A DNA stretch of 64,000 nucleotides. Source: Oxalobacteraceae sp. CFBP 13730 (lineage in GTDB: Bacteria; Pseudomonadota; Gammaproteobacteria; Burkholderiales; Burkholderiaceae_D). The stretch covers positions 1,054,001 to 1,118,000 of the forward strand of contig JACYUQ010000001.1 in assembly GCA_014841835.1 (NCBI GenBank), written 5' to 3'. The notes beneath the pieces were generated by a model. That model worked only from the letters and a program-made list of their open reading frames with translations. It made no database searches and was not told the DNA's origin. Positions 35,671-47,658 of the stretch are shown here, piece by piece. Within the stretch, counting starts at the first letter, position 1; every line of letters begins with the position of its first letter. Both the position numbers and the translations under genes were made by a program.

Positions 35671-36011
35671 CTGCAGACAGAGATCGTCGCCAGCATCAGC
35701 GGCGATGGCGCCTGCGACAGCAAGGGTTGTCACCAAGCCATTGCGAAACGTGGGGGGCAGGCAATCATCCTGCTCGCAAGAGCGCCAAGTCATGCACGGA
35801 CAGCGTTTGGCATGAAATCCCGACGAAGTGGCGCGCCTGTCACCAGTGAAGCTGTGTCGCGACCAGGATACGATGCTCCAAGCTGCTGGTTGAACGCCTG
35901 GTGGCGCGTGACTTCGACCACCAGATGGCCGATTGGCAGGTCCATGCAGCTATCCTCAATCGGTTCCTCAGGTTGGACACACCCACAACTGCGAACGTGA
36001 CCATGCCATAA
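35671..36011 (+). pseudogene. IS5-family transposase C-terminal remnant (frameshifted)
   Basis: From 35671 the frame reads LQTEIVASISGDGACDSKGCHQAIAKRGGQAIILLARAP (landmarks GDGACDSKGCH and AIAKRGGQAII). These correspond to the GDGAYDTKxCHxAI DDE block of IS5-type transposases. From 35850 another frame reads TRIRCSKLLVERLVARDFD then HAAILNRFLRLDTPTT, the usual C-terminus, stopping at TAA 36009-36011. At least one frameshift and loss of the N-terminal half make it dead. It lies right after pilC. Confidence 0.82.
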
Positions 36012-36030
36012 TTCCAACTGGGTTCCGGCA

Positions 36031-36507
36031 ATGAAGAACTCGGCTAGTTATGCACCAAAGCCTTTGCAATCCTATAACAAGATTGGAAAAATGATGAGCT
36101 TTATCCGTGAAAATATTTCAGAAGCTGATATTGTTGCCTATGGATTGAGGGAAATTAACGAAGATTTATTTGTTGTAGGATTCGGGAATGGATGGGTAAT
36201 TGACCGGGAACGCAATATTTATCTGCGCTGGATACGTCTTGATAAGGAAAGGCCATCCACGATGACCTTTACGTTTTTCTGGAAGGGTGTTTTACTTGAA
36301 ATTGATTTAATTTCCAGCTCTCCGAATGACGCGACGTTTGAGGACAACACGACCTGGACACTTGCCCACCCGCCGCTCGACTTGCCACCGGTGCTGGAAA
36401 TGCACCGGCAAGAAATTCTCGCGGATTTGCGCAGCGCGCTCTCTGCCTACGGTAGTTTCGGAATGTCGTCACGCAGCACACATCACCACGCAACGATTGC
36501 ATTCTAA
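36031..36507 (+). CDS. Hypothetical protein, AT-rich, first of a coupled pair
   Basis: 158 residues. Codon use is distinctly less GC-rich than that of the surrounding core genes. The first 30 residues look helical; the middle has alternating strands (DIVAYGLREINEDLFVVGFGNGWVIDRERNIYLRW, given by landmarks VVGFGNGWVID and YLRWIRLD); the C-terminus carries a helix (MHRQEILADLRSALSAYG) and a polar tail with a His triplet. The size and fold style would suit an immunity-type protein, but I do not recognise it. The stop overlaps the next start (TAATG at 36505-36509). It lies between the IS5 remnant and palindromic repeats. Confidence 0.55.
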   Translation: MKNSASYAPKPLQSYNKIGKMMSFIRENISEADIVAYGLREINEDLFVVGFGNGWVIDRERNIYLRWIRLDKERPSTMTFTFFWKGVLLEIDLISSSPNDATFEDNTTWTLAHPPLDLPPVLEMHRQEILADLRSALSAYGSFGMSSRSTHHHATIAF

Positions 36508-36659
36508 TGCAAAGCCGTACCCAATACTCGGCAGAGACCGCTATAGAAAATCTGAGCAAGTATCCTGAACGTTTCAATAATCCGGAAGCGTTCAGGGACT
36601 TGGTTCGTGGAATTTCCGTGGACACGCCAGGCAACGTCACCTTGCTCTACAAGACCTGA
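36507..36659 (+). CDS. Short coupled ORF (50 aa), possibly truncated
   Basis: ATG 36507 overlaps the preceding TAA by one base (TAATG), a sign of translational coupling. The 50-residue product starts MQSRTQYSAETAIENLSKYP and ends VTLLYKT. It is charged, soluble and of unknown family. The stop comes about 12 bases before half a copy of the palindromic repeat (36672-36703), so the original C-terminus may have been lost when that repeat arrived. It could also be a genuine small partner of the upstream protein. Confidence 0.4.
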   Translation: MQSRTQYSAETAIENLSKYPERFNNPEAFRDLVRGISVDTPGNVTLLYKT

Positions 36660-36671
36660 CTCACTTCGTGC

Positions 36672-36703
36672 GTTGAGCTCGTGTCTGAATGCCAGGCCTG
36701 ACC
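36672..36703. repeat. Half copy of the palindromic element (copy B)
   Basis: GTTGAGCTCGTGTCTGAATG continuing to GCCAGGCCTGACC matches the right arm of copy A (6865-6893) with several substitutions, and is followed by ACATTCGTTCGAG, a variant of the tandem tail. No left arm is present. Confidence 0.7.
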
Positions 36704-36744
36704 ACATTCGTTCGAGCAACGGTAAGCACAAGTTTTCTATGGTA

Positions 36745-36928
36745 TGTAGCCAGGGTCAGGTCTGACATTTAGACACGGACTCTTCCTTTGTCCGGTGACA
36801 GGGCTTTCATAAATAGACTTTTGCTAAGCGCGTGTCTGTAGCCAGGGTCAGGTCTGACATTTAGACACGGACTCTTCCTTTGTCCGGTGACAGGGCTTTC
36901 ATAAATAGACTTTTGCTAAGCGCGTGTC
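36745..36928. repeat. 92-bp perfect tandem duplication inside palindromic element (copy C)
   Basis: 36745-36836 and 36837-36928 are identical over 92 bases. Each unit contains a left arm (36753-36776 in the first), GACTCTTCC and TTCATAAATAGAC. Only the second unit continues into a right arm (36924-36947), so the duplication lies within one palindromic element related to copy A at 6789. Confidence 0.9.
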
Positions 36929-36942
36929 TGAATGCCAGACCT

Positions 36943-36993
36943 GACCCCGTTCGTTCGAGACCTGACCCCGTTCGTTCGTGACCCCGTTCGTTC
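36943..36993. repeat. Tandem tail GACCCCGTTCGTTC x3
   Basis: Three successive GACCCCGTTCGTTC units (starting about 36943, 36964 and 36979) directly follow the right arm of copy C. Copy A has the equivalent GACCCTGCTTGTGCTT iterations in the same place, so the tail is part of the element. Confidence 0.75.
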
Positions 36994-37067
36994 CTGCGTT
37001 AAAGCTTCTCTCGGGCAAAAAATCTTTACTAAGACTAAAAATCAATCTTCTTATCGATAATTTATTT

Positions 37068-37985
37068 TTACAAGGAGTCAAGAGCTTCAGCTACTTTATT
37101 GGGCATTTCTTTTTCAGGAATGCGGGCAATTTCGGCCAAAGTCATTCCTTTTTCCATCCAATATTTAACTACGAGCCAACCTACATAATAGGCTTCACGT
37201 TCAATGCCGGTTGTACCATTTCCCATTGTGAATTTCATTACATCTGCACTGTCACTCGAGAATAAAAAAGGTTTGATACCTTTTATTATTTCTTCGCGTT
37301 TTTTATCTGCATTAACCAGCCAACCTGGAGTAAAGTCCACGTAACTTGCATCACTTAGATCCGGGTTCAATTCTTGAGTGACCCGCATTGCCAGCCCCTC
37401 GCTCAAGACTGTCGCTCCAATGCTCCGCTCCCAACCTCCACTGATGCTACCGATCCCTATATGTACAGCATGTGTAAGTTCGTGATCTGTAACCAGCTTT
37501 CTTGCTCTTTGATCCATTTCGACAGGAAGAGCTGTCATGATTTTTCCACTACCAGCCGAAGTAAAAGCATTATTATCAAATGCGCCGACAAACGTTATCA
37601 ACGTTACTTCGCTCTTCTCTACTGGCTTAAGCAGCTTGACGATGCTTTTCAAAGAATCTTCCGGCTGTGGAAGCATACCTGGAGCTCCGGCCGAAATCTG
37701 CTCCATAGCATCGGGATAACGTGACCAAGCGTTATCAAGCATTTCGCGAGCCAGTTGTTGCCCTGCATCGGTAGGAGGGACAGCCGCAAAATTCACCATT
37801 TTTTTCCATAGAGCCCAACGGGCATCAGGTTGGAGATTTTCGCTTTTTGCTTTTTCATAGAATTTCAAAAATTTAGGCGAAAAATCTACAATCTTGAGTG
37901 TTACAGGGTAATCTGACTCCACCGAGAAGGCAGAATTATGAATAAAAATGGACATCATGAAAAAAGCCGCAATCAGATTTCTCAT
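37068..37985 (-). CDS. Exported HExxH metalloprotease-like protein (AT-rich)
   Basis: 305 residues from ATG 37985; the frame is open further upstream, but a signal peptide (MRNLIAAFFMMSIFIHNSAFS) begins here. Residues 168-172 are HELTH, and a downstream Glu in LSEGLAM (about residue 196) could be the third zinc ligand, the layout of gluzincin-type predicted Zn proteases such as DUF2268/DUF5700 families. The N-terminal ~100 residues are helical. Codon use is markedly AT-richer than the window average, so the gene was probably acquired. No partner gene is close: palindromic repeats lie downstream and an IS30 remnant upstream. Confidence 0.65.
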   Translation of the reverse strand: MRNLIAAFFMMSIFIHNSAFSVESDYPVTLKIVDFSPKFLKFYEKAKSENLQPDARWALWKKMVNFAAVPPTDAGQQLAREMLDNAWSRYPDAMEQISAGAPGMLPQPEDSLKSIVKLLKPVEKSEVTLITFVGAFDNNAFTSAGSGKIMTALPVEMDQRARKLVTDHELTHAVHIGIGSISGGWERSIGATVLSEGLAMRVTQELNPDLSDASYVDFTPGWLVNADKKREEIIKGIKPFLFSSDSADVMKFTMGNGTTGIEREAYYVGWLVVKYWMEKGMTLAEIARIPEKEMPNKVAEALDSL

Positions 37986-38229
37986 ATAAAAGTAATAATT
38001 TTCCGGGTTGAAGAATTTTTTGCAACATTTCTTAAAAAACGAGACGGGAATTTTAATTGAGATTAACAATCTATTCGATTTTTTGCGACAGAGCGACAAT
38101 TTCAAGGCATGAGCTGTCGATAAAGAGCCTTGTGGGCGGTCTCGAGAACCAAATACACATGAGGGTTTATGAATTGAATTGGCTTGCAATTCTAGTCGAG
38201 CCATGTGCTCGTTCTGGACCGCGAGCGGT

Positions 38230-38490
38230 CGTTGGAGGTCCAGCGTTTCCCGTGTCAAATATCGAGTGGAAGCGCGATAGTGTCGAAGTCATCCTGTGAG
38301 CAGACCGACAGCTCCAGCCCTTCGACATGAACTGCGTCAGCAAACCATCGATGTTTCCATCGGAACCGCACTGCCATGGGCTGACCACGTTGGCAAAGTA
38401 AATCTGCACACTGGCGCGCTCATTCAGGATTTTTTAGCAGTGCACTTCGCAGCCGTGGTCGCAGGTCATCGATTTGCACATCCAGTCGGC
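38230..38490 (-). pseudogene. IS30-family transposase remnant
   Basis: On the minus strand the frame reads MCKSMTCDHGCEVHC, a TAA, then KILNERASVQIYFANVVSPWQCGSDGNIDGLLTQFMSKG (landmarks VQIYFANVVSPWQ and NIDGLLTQFMSKG). IS30 transposases have TYDRGxE...[28 protein letters not shown] here. After that a frameshift leads into a diverged SAH/CSQDDFDTIAL-like segment. With an internal stop, a frameshift and missing ends it is inactive. It lies in the 850-base gene-free stretch 37986-38835, in which I see nothing else. Confidence 0.8.
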
Positions 38491-38835
38491 TGGGGGTTGG
38501 AAACGGCTGAGAAGCTCTCGACCACAGTACTCGCATAACTCTGCTGGTGAGCAAGGTTAGCATCGTAAGCAGCTGCTACAGTGGCCAGGCGAGATTGGCG
38601 GCTAGTTGAACCTGCATCCCAAGGCGCAAATAGACAGTTCAGGTGTGGCGGTCTACATGTCAGCGGACATGTTCGACTAAATAATTCCGGTTGGCTCCTG
38701 CACGCCGCTTAAACTAACCTGAAGACCGCTTTAATGCCCAGTCTGGATAGTCAGCAAAAAACTTCATGGCGCTACATTCAGAGCATCGCAGACCTTGAAA
38801 TCTGCAGGTCATGTCTGCAGGTCTTCTGATCATAA

Positions 38836-39443
38836 TCAAACAGATGGCATTGTCGGCAGCGCGACATAACCCATATAGCCTTCCGGCAGCGCCAGCGCAA
38901 AGCAGCGGCACGCCTGCAGCGCGACGGCGCGCTCGTCGCACCACTCGGCCAGTTGCAGACCGAGGCACTTCAGGCGGGCCTCGTGTTCGCTCCAGGCATG
39001 CGCAAACGCGGCATCCCGCTCGCCATTGGGTCGGGCTGCCAGCTTACGGGCTGCTTCCGGCCCCAGATAATCGCGCGCCACGGATTCCCAGTCCGGCACC
39101 GGCACGATGGACATCACGTCGATGCCAACCTCACCGTTGAAGGAATACGCCGCTACCGAGATGTCGCCGTCATGGCTGATCGACAGCGCAACCCGCTGAT
39201 CCCCCGCGTCCAGCGCCACCACCGACCAGGGCGCTACACCCTGCGGCGAATGCAGTGCGATTCGGCCAGCATCGATGCCGAAATGCTCGGCCAGCGCTGT
39301 TGTCAGCGCGGCGCGGATGCGCAGCCGGGCCGCTTCTCGGTCTGACTGCCCATGTACGCCCAGCAACGCCAGGCCAGGTGGTACAGCAAGTGGGAAACCG
39401 CTGGCGTAGCCGTCCCAGCAAATAGCCAGCGGCATCACCACGC

Positions 39444-39447
<4 letters not shown>
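38836..39447 (-). CDS. 4'-phosphopantetheinyl transferase (Sfp type)
   Basis: 203 residues. Sfp-superfamily motifs: ALSISHDGDISVAAYS, VGIDVMSI with the Mg-binding Asp, and FAHAWSEHEARLKCLGL, the W-x-x-x-EA-x-x-K helix (with His where many have Lys before EA). It moves phosphopantetheine from CoA to the Ser of a carrier domain. Its ATG overlaps the stop of the upstream synthetase gene by four bases (ATGA), so the two proteins are made together and the carrier domain of that synthetase is the obvious substrate. Confidence 0.9.
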
Positions 39448-43475
<4,028 letters not shown>

Positions 43476-43694
43476 CGAGAATAAATGAGGCTGAGATGCA
43501 TTTAAGCAAGGCTGTTGCAAACCGAAAATCCACATCGCCACGGCACACCCAGCGACACGACCACGCCACCGGGATGATTGCTTCCCAAGCTCAACTGGAA
43601 CTATTCCTGGCTGAAACTATAGCGGCGCCTTGGATTGTAGAGCATCTGTATTGATGGCGTTGGCAGTGGGGCTGCATGATGGCCGTGTCGCCCG

Positions 43695-43722
43695 GCCCCG
43701 GTTCCCACAGGTTGGCCGGGGC
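43695..43722 (-). terminator. Weak hairpin after the chemoreceptor gene
   Basis: GCCCCGG and CCGGGGC, 14 bases apart, begin 8 bases after the chemoreceptor stop at 43730. No T tract follows. The rest of the 254-base gap up to the synthetase start shows no gene. Confidence 0.35.
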
Positions 43723-43729
43723 TGAATAC

Positions 43730-45379
43730 TTACCCGCGCAATGCTGGCATCGTCCGCGCGGACACGCGAGCTGACACACCCTGCTGCGCAACTGGTCCAT
43801 TGGTCTTGAACGACGACACCACGTGCGTCAGCTGCGCTGCCTGGTTCTGCATCGATTCGGCGGCAGCGGCTGCCTCTTCGACCAAGGCCGCGTTTTGCTG
43901 TGTCACCTGATCCATCTGCACGACGGCAGTGTTGATCTGCTCGATGCCCGATGACTGTTCGGCACTGGCGGCACTGATGTGGGACATCACATCGTTCACA
44001 CGGCGAATGCTGTCGACCACTTCGGTCATGGTGGCGCGGGCGTCGCCCACCAGTCGTGTCCCTTGGGCGACCTGGACCACCGATTCATTGATGAGGGCCT
44101 TGATTTCCTTCGAGGCGCTCGCACTGCGCTGCGCCAGCGTGCGCACTTCACCGGCGACCACGGCAAAGCCTCGCCCCTGTTCACCGGCACGCGCGGCTTC
44201 GACCGCGGCGTTCAGCGCCAGGATGTTGGTCTGGAACGCAATGCCGTCGATCACGCCGATGATGTCGGCAATCTTGCTCGAATGGCGGTTGATGCCGTCC
44301 ATGGTATCGACCACGCCAGCGATCACTTCTCCGCCACGGATCGCTACCTGAGAAGCCTGCGCGGCCAGCGCATCGGCCTGGCGTGCGTTGTCGGCATTCT
44401 GTTTGACCGTGGAGGTGAGTTCCTCCATCGACGATGCGGTTTCCTCGAGCGACGATGCCTGCTCTTCGGTCCGGGACGACAGATCCTGGCTGCCCACCGC
44501 CACTTGCGCAGAGGCGATCGCGATGGTCTCGGTGCTGGCCCGGACACGTTCCACGATGCCGGCCAGGCTGTCGTTCATCTGCTTTAGCGCGCCGAGCAGT
44601 TGACTGGTTTCATCTTTGCCGCTGACGACGATGACGCTCGTCAGGTCGCCGGCAGCGACGGTCAGTGCCACCGACACCGCCTGGCGCAGTGGCTGCACGA
44701 TGCTGCGCGTAATGGCGACGGCGCAGACGGCGGCGACGGTCAGCGCCACCAGGGCAACTGTCACCATCGCCACCCGTGCAGCAGTGGCGCTGTCGTCTGC
44801 CATCGCGATGCTGGCACTGGCAATGGCGTTGTTGAGGGCGACGATTTTCTCCAATGTGGTTTCGGAGCGCACGAACAGCGGTTCGGCAGCGCTGACCTGC
44901 TGGAAGAAAGACGCAAACAGTTCCTGCCGCCGCTCCGGCGACGTATTGCCCGCAAGCGCGGTCATGGTACGGGCAACCTGTTCTTCAGCAACTTTCCAGG
45001 CCTTCCACTCGCCCTGGAACTGATTCCAGAGCACGGTCTCTTCGGGCGTCTGTGGCAGAGGCTCATACAGGCACCAGCCGGCATCGATCCGTTCCCAGGC
45101 TTTGCGGCGATGCTCAAGAATGGCATCCAGCTGCTGCCGCGCATCAGGATTGTTCTGGTACAGCGCTACCGACATGTCGTAGCCCTTTACTGCCGTCTGT
45201 CCTTCGCTGACTGACAGCAGCCCATGGATCGACGGCAGGCGCACGTGGCCCACTTCAGCGCCTGCAGCCGAGACCCGCTGCAGGCCGGTATGGGCGCTCC
45301 AGCCGAAAGCGATCATTGCCGCCAGCATGATGGCAACGAGCAAACCGAGTTTGCGGGTGACGTTCAGATTTTTCAGCAT
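43730..45379 (-). CDS. Methyl-accepting chemotaxis protein
   Basis: 549 residues. First membrane helix (LGLLVAIMLAAMIAFGW), then a ~160-residue four-helix periplasmic sensor containing SVSEGQTAVKGYDMSVALYQ. A second span (VAMVTVALVALTVAAVCAVAI) leads into HAMP and a complete signalling domain with landmarks [30 protein letters not shown] and [13 protein letters not shown]. The C-terminal tail lacks a CheR tether. The missing connector in the remnant at 6930 can be read off this gene. No obvious partner; a porin gene lies upstream on the same strand (209-base gap). Confidence 0.93.
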   Translation of the reverse strand: MLKNLNVTRKLGLLVAIMLAAMIAFGWSAHTGLQRVSAAGAEVGHVRLPSIHGLLSVSEGQTAVKGYDMSVALYQNNPDARQQLDAILEHRRKAWERIDAGWCLYEPLPQTPEETVLWNQFQGEWKAWKVAEEQVARTMTALAGNTSPERRQELFASFFQQVSAAEPLFVRSETTLEKIVALNNAIASASIAMADDSATAARVAMVTVALVALTVAAVCAVAITRSIVQPLRQAVSVALTVAAGDLTSVIVVSGKDETSQLLGALKQMNDSLAGIVERVRASTETIAIASAQVAVGSQDLSSRTEEQASSLEETASSMEELTSTVKQNADNARQADALAAQASQVAIRGGEVIAGVVDTMDGINRHSSKIADIIGVIDGIAFQTNILALNAAVEAARAGEQGRGFAVVAGEVRTLAQRSASASKEIKALINESVVQVAQGTRLVGDARATMTEVVDSIRRVNDVMSHISAASAEQSSGIEQINTAVVQMDQVTQQNAALVEEAAAAAESMQNQAAQLTHVVSSFKTNGPVAQQGVSARVSARTMPALRG

Positions 45380-45588
45380 GATTCGGTATGTCGCGACACG
45401 AGATGGGAGATGGAATACATTGTCACCCGCGTGGCATGAAGTTTCCTAGTGGAAAATTCTTTTGCGTGTGTGATGCATTACGTCTCGCGACACGTACGTA
45501 GTACAAGCCCGTGCAACCACCCCGAGACCGCTGTGGTTTTCATGCAACCGAGGTACTGTGGTTTTTCCGCAGACCCCTGCCCACCACA

Positions 45589-46614
45589 TCAAAAATCGTA
45601 ACGCAGCCCCACGGCCAGCGCGCGACCACCACGCACACCGCCATCCACGTCCGCCAGGCCGCCGCGGCGCGTCGTCAGCGCCGCCGTCTCGGCCTCGTGA
45701 TACAACTCGGCAAACAGCCTGGCGTCGCGCGACAGCGCGTAATCGATGCCGAGGTGGATGATTTCGTCACCGTAGTTGTCCACCTTCGCGAGCATCAGCT
45801 TGATCGTGCTCTTGCCCAGCGTATAGTGACCATACAGATTGATGGCGCGGTTGCCATCGGTCGAGAAGCCGCCTGGCTGGCGGTTGCCCGTCTCGAATGC
45901 CTCGTACTTCACCGCGAGATACACGGCCTTGGCCTGGTGGCTCAGCGTGACGCCGTAGATGCGGTTCTTGCCATAGCCCGCGTCGCCCCGGTCATCAACG
46001 CCTGCTGCCAGGCGGGTGTCGCCGCGGACATATGTCGCCACTGCCTGCCAGCGGCGGTCGTCGATGCGCGAGGTCGAACGGCGGTTGCCGCTGCTGGGCG
46101 CATAGCCTGCGCCAAACGACAGGCCGTTGTAGTCCGGGGTCGTGTACGCCAGCGTCTTGGCTACGCGAAACACGGTGTAGGTCGCATAGCCGCTGTAGTA
46201 CGTGCTGAACATATCCACCGGCGCTGCTACGGCGTTGTAGTAAGGCATCCACTGCTGGCCGTAGGTGAGCGCGCCGAGCGTGCCCTTCACCCCGACGCTG
46301 GCAATGCGGATGTTTTCATCCTGGTCGTAGGGGTCGCGCAGTCTGGCATTGGCGACATCGACCGGCAGCTCGACCTGGCCGACGAGCGCCAGATCGGCAT
46401 TGATCGGGTATTTGCCGCTGACGCCCACGCGCGAATACGCGTCGCGCAGGCCAGTGTAAGAATCAGCACGATCGGGGTGGACCGATTCGACTTGGGTGCG
46501 CAGCGAGCCATAGAAGTCGAGCTCCGGCGTGTCCTGCGCGAACGCAGCGCCGCCGCAGAGCGAGCCCGATAATGCAAACGCCATGCAGGCAGGTGTGGTG
46601 GTAAGGAAAGTCAT
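45589..46614 (-). CDS. Gram-negative general porin
   Basis: 341 residues. The signal peptide ends GGAAFAQ before DTPELDFYGSLRTQVES. Sixteen-strand porin style: ANARLRDPYDQDENIRIASVG, LGALTYGQQWMPYYNAVAAP (landmark YGQQWMPYYNAV), and a C-terminal RALAVGLRYDF ending in Phe. The PYDQDENIRIASVGVKG segment matches the L3-region spacing of betaproteobacterial trimeric porins. It stands alone, 30 bases after the marC-like gene end on the same strand, so separate transcription is uncertain. Confidence 0.9.
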   Translation of the reverse strand: MTFLTTTPACMAFALSGSLCGGAAFAQDTPELDFYGSLRTQVESVHPDRADSYTGLRDAYSRVGVSGKYPINADLALVGQVELPVDVANARLRDPYDQDENIRIASVGVKGTLGALTYGQQWMPYYNAVAAPVDMFSTYYSGYATYTVFRVAKTLAYTTPDYNGLSFGAGYAPSSGNRRSTSRIDDRRWQAVATYVRGDTRLAAGVDDRGDAGYGKNRIYGVTLSHQAKAVYLAVKYEAFETGNRQPGGFSTDGNRAINLYGHYTLGKSTIKLMLAKVDNYGDEIIHLGIDYALSRDARLFAELYHEAETAALTTRRGGLADVDGGVRGGRALAVGLRYDF

Positions 46615-46644
46615 CGATGGTCTCCAAAGGTCAGGACCATAAGG

Positions 46645-47349
46645 TCATAGTAAAGCAGCAAGCTGGGTGGCCACCGGCATCAGTCCGAGCACCAGTTCGC
46701 GCACCCCGTCCCAGACGATCTGCACGCCCAGACACAACAGGATGAACGCAGTCAGGCGCAGGAAGACGGCGGTGCCGGCTTCGCCGATCAGGCGCAGGAA
46801 ATGTTCGCCGTAGCGGAACGCCAGGTACAGCAGCACGCCAATCAGGCCCAGCGCGAGCAAGGCGCCGCCCATGCGCGCCAGTGAAAACACCACCTTGACA
46901 TCATGCAGGGCGACGCCGACGGTGATGGCGACGGCGATCGAGGCCGGGCCGCAGCTGATCGGGAAGGTCAGCGGATAAAAGGCTTGGCGCTGGGCGTGTT
47001 CCGGTGTAAAGGTCTCGGCCAGGGAAGCCCGGCTGTCGGGCGTGGCCGGCGTCGCCCCGAGCAGGCGCCAGGCGACGGACGCCAGGATCAGGCCGCCGCC
47101 AATACGGACGATCGGCAGCGAGATACCGAAAAAATCGAGGACGTACGAACCGATCAGCATCGAACCGGCCATCAGCCAGAACATGTTGCGGGCGATGCGG
47201 CGTGCCAGCAGCGCCCGGATCGTTGGCGACGCGCCTTCGGTCAGGCTCAGGAAAATCGGCGCGGTCGCGGCCGGATTAAGGATTGGCAACATCGTCACCA
47301 ATACAAACAGGAAGCTCCTGGCAGCAACTAGAACAAGTTCGATCGTCAT
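46645..47349 (-). CDS. MarC-family integral membrane protein
   Basis: 234 residues from ATG 47349. Six hydrophobic spans; family landmarks LPILNPAATAPIFLSLTEG near the N-terminus, ISLPIVRIGGGLILASVAW in the middle and FYPLTFPISCGPASIAVAI after the central loop. MarC proteins are inner-membrane proteins of unknown transport activity (MarC itself is not needed for multiple antibiotic resistance). Upstream lies the terminator of the dehydrogenase operon, so it has its own promoter in 47350-47579. Confidence 0.9.
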   Translation of the reverse strand: MTIELVLVAARSFLFVLVTMLPILNPAATAPIFLSLTEGASPTIRALLARRIARNMFWLMAGSMLIGSYVLDFFGISLPIVRIGGGLILASVAWRLLGATPATPDSRASLAETFTPEHAQRQAFYPLTFPISCGPASIAVAITVGVALHDVKVVFSLARMGGALLALGLIGVLLYLAFRYGEHFLRLIGEAGTAVFLRLTAFILLCLGVQIVWDGVRELVLGLMPVATQLAALL

Positions 47350-47579
47350 GGGTAGTCCGGCAGCCCCGTCAGGCTGAACTCGGGTGCCCGCGCATGCAGC
47401 GCTGGCGTGGGGTTTGTTCACGTGCACACCTTCAAGCGAAACACGACGCGTGCCGATGTCGAACCTGCCGTCGTCACGGGGGCTCTTAGTCTCACAGCAT
47501 AAACTGTACAGGAAGGTCGGGCGGGATGGACACACGCCTGACGTCGCTCCGCGGTGTGCGAAGGTGGGTTGAACGCGTG

Positions 47580-47637
47580 AAAAAAAGCGGCGCTGCCAGC
47601 ACCCGGCCATTCAATGACCGTGTACCGACGGCGCCGC
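47580..47637 (-). terminator. Terminator of the gluconate-type dehydrogenase operon
   Basis: Read on the minus strand, GCGGCGC and GCGCCGC enclose about 37 bases and are followed by a run of seven T. It begins 22 bases after the cytochrome stop at 47659. Confidence 0.65.
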
Positions 47638-47658
47638 CGTCACGCTAGCCTCACACGT

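Noticed and set aside
36740..36995. CRISPR-like array
   Set aside because: The units are directly adjacent (92-bp duplication) or 14-base iterations without unique spacers, and no cas genes are present.
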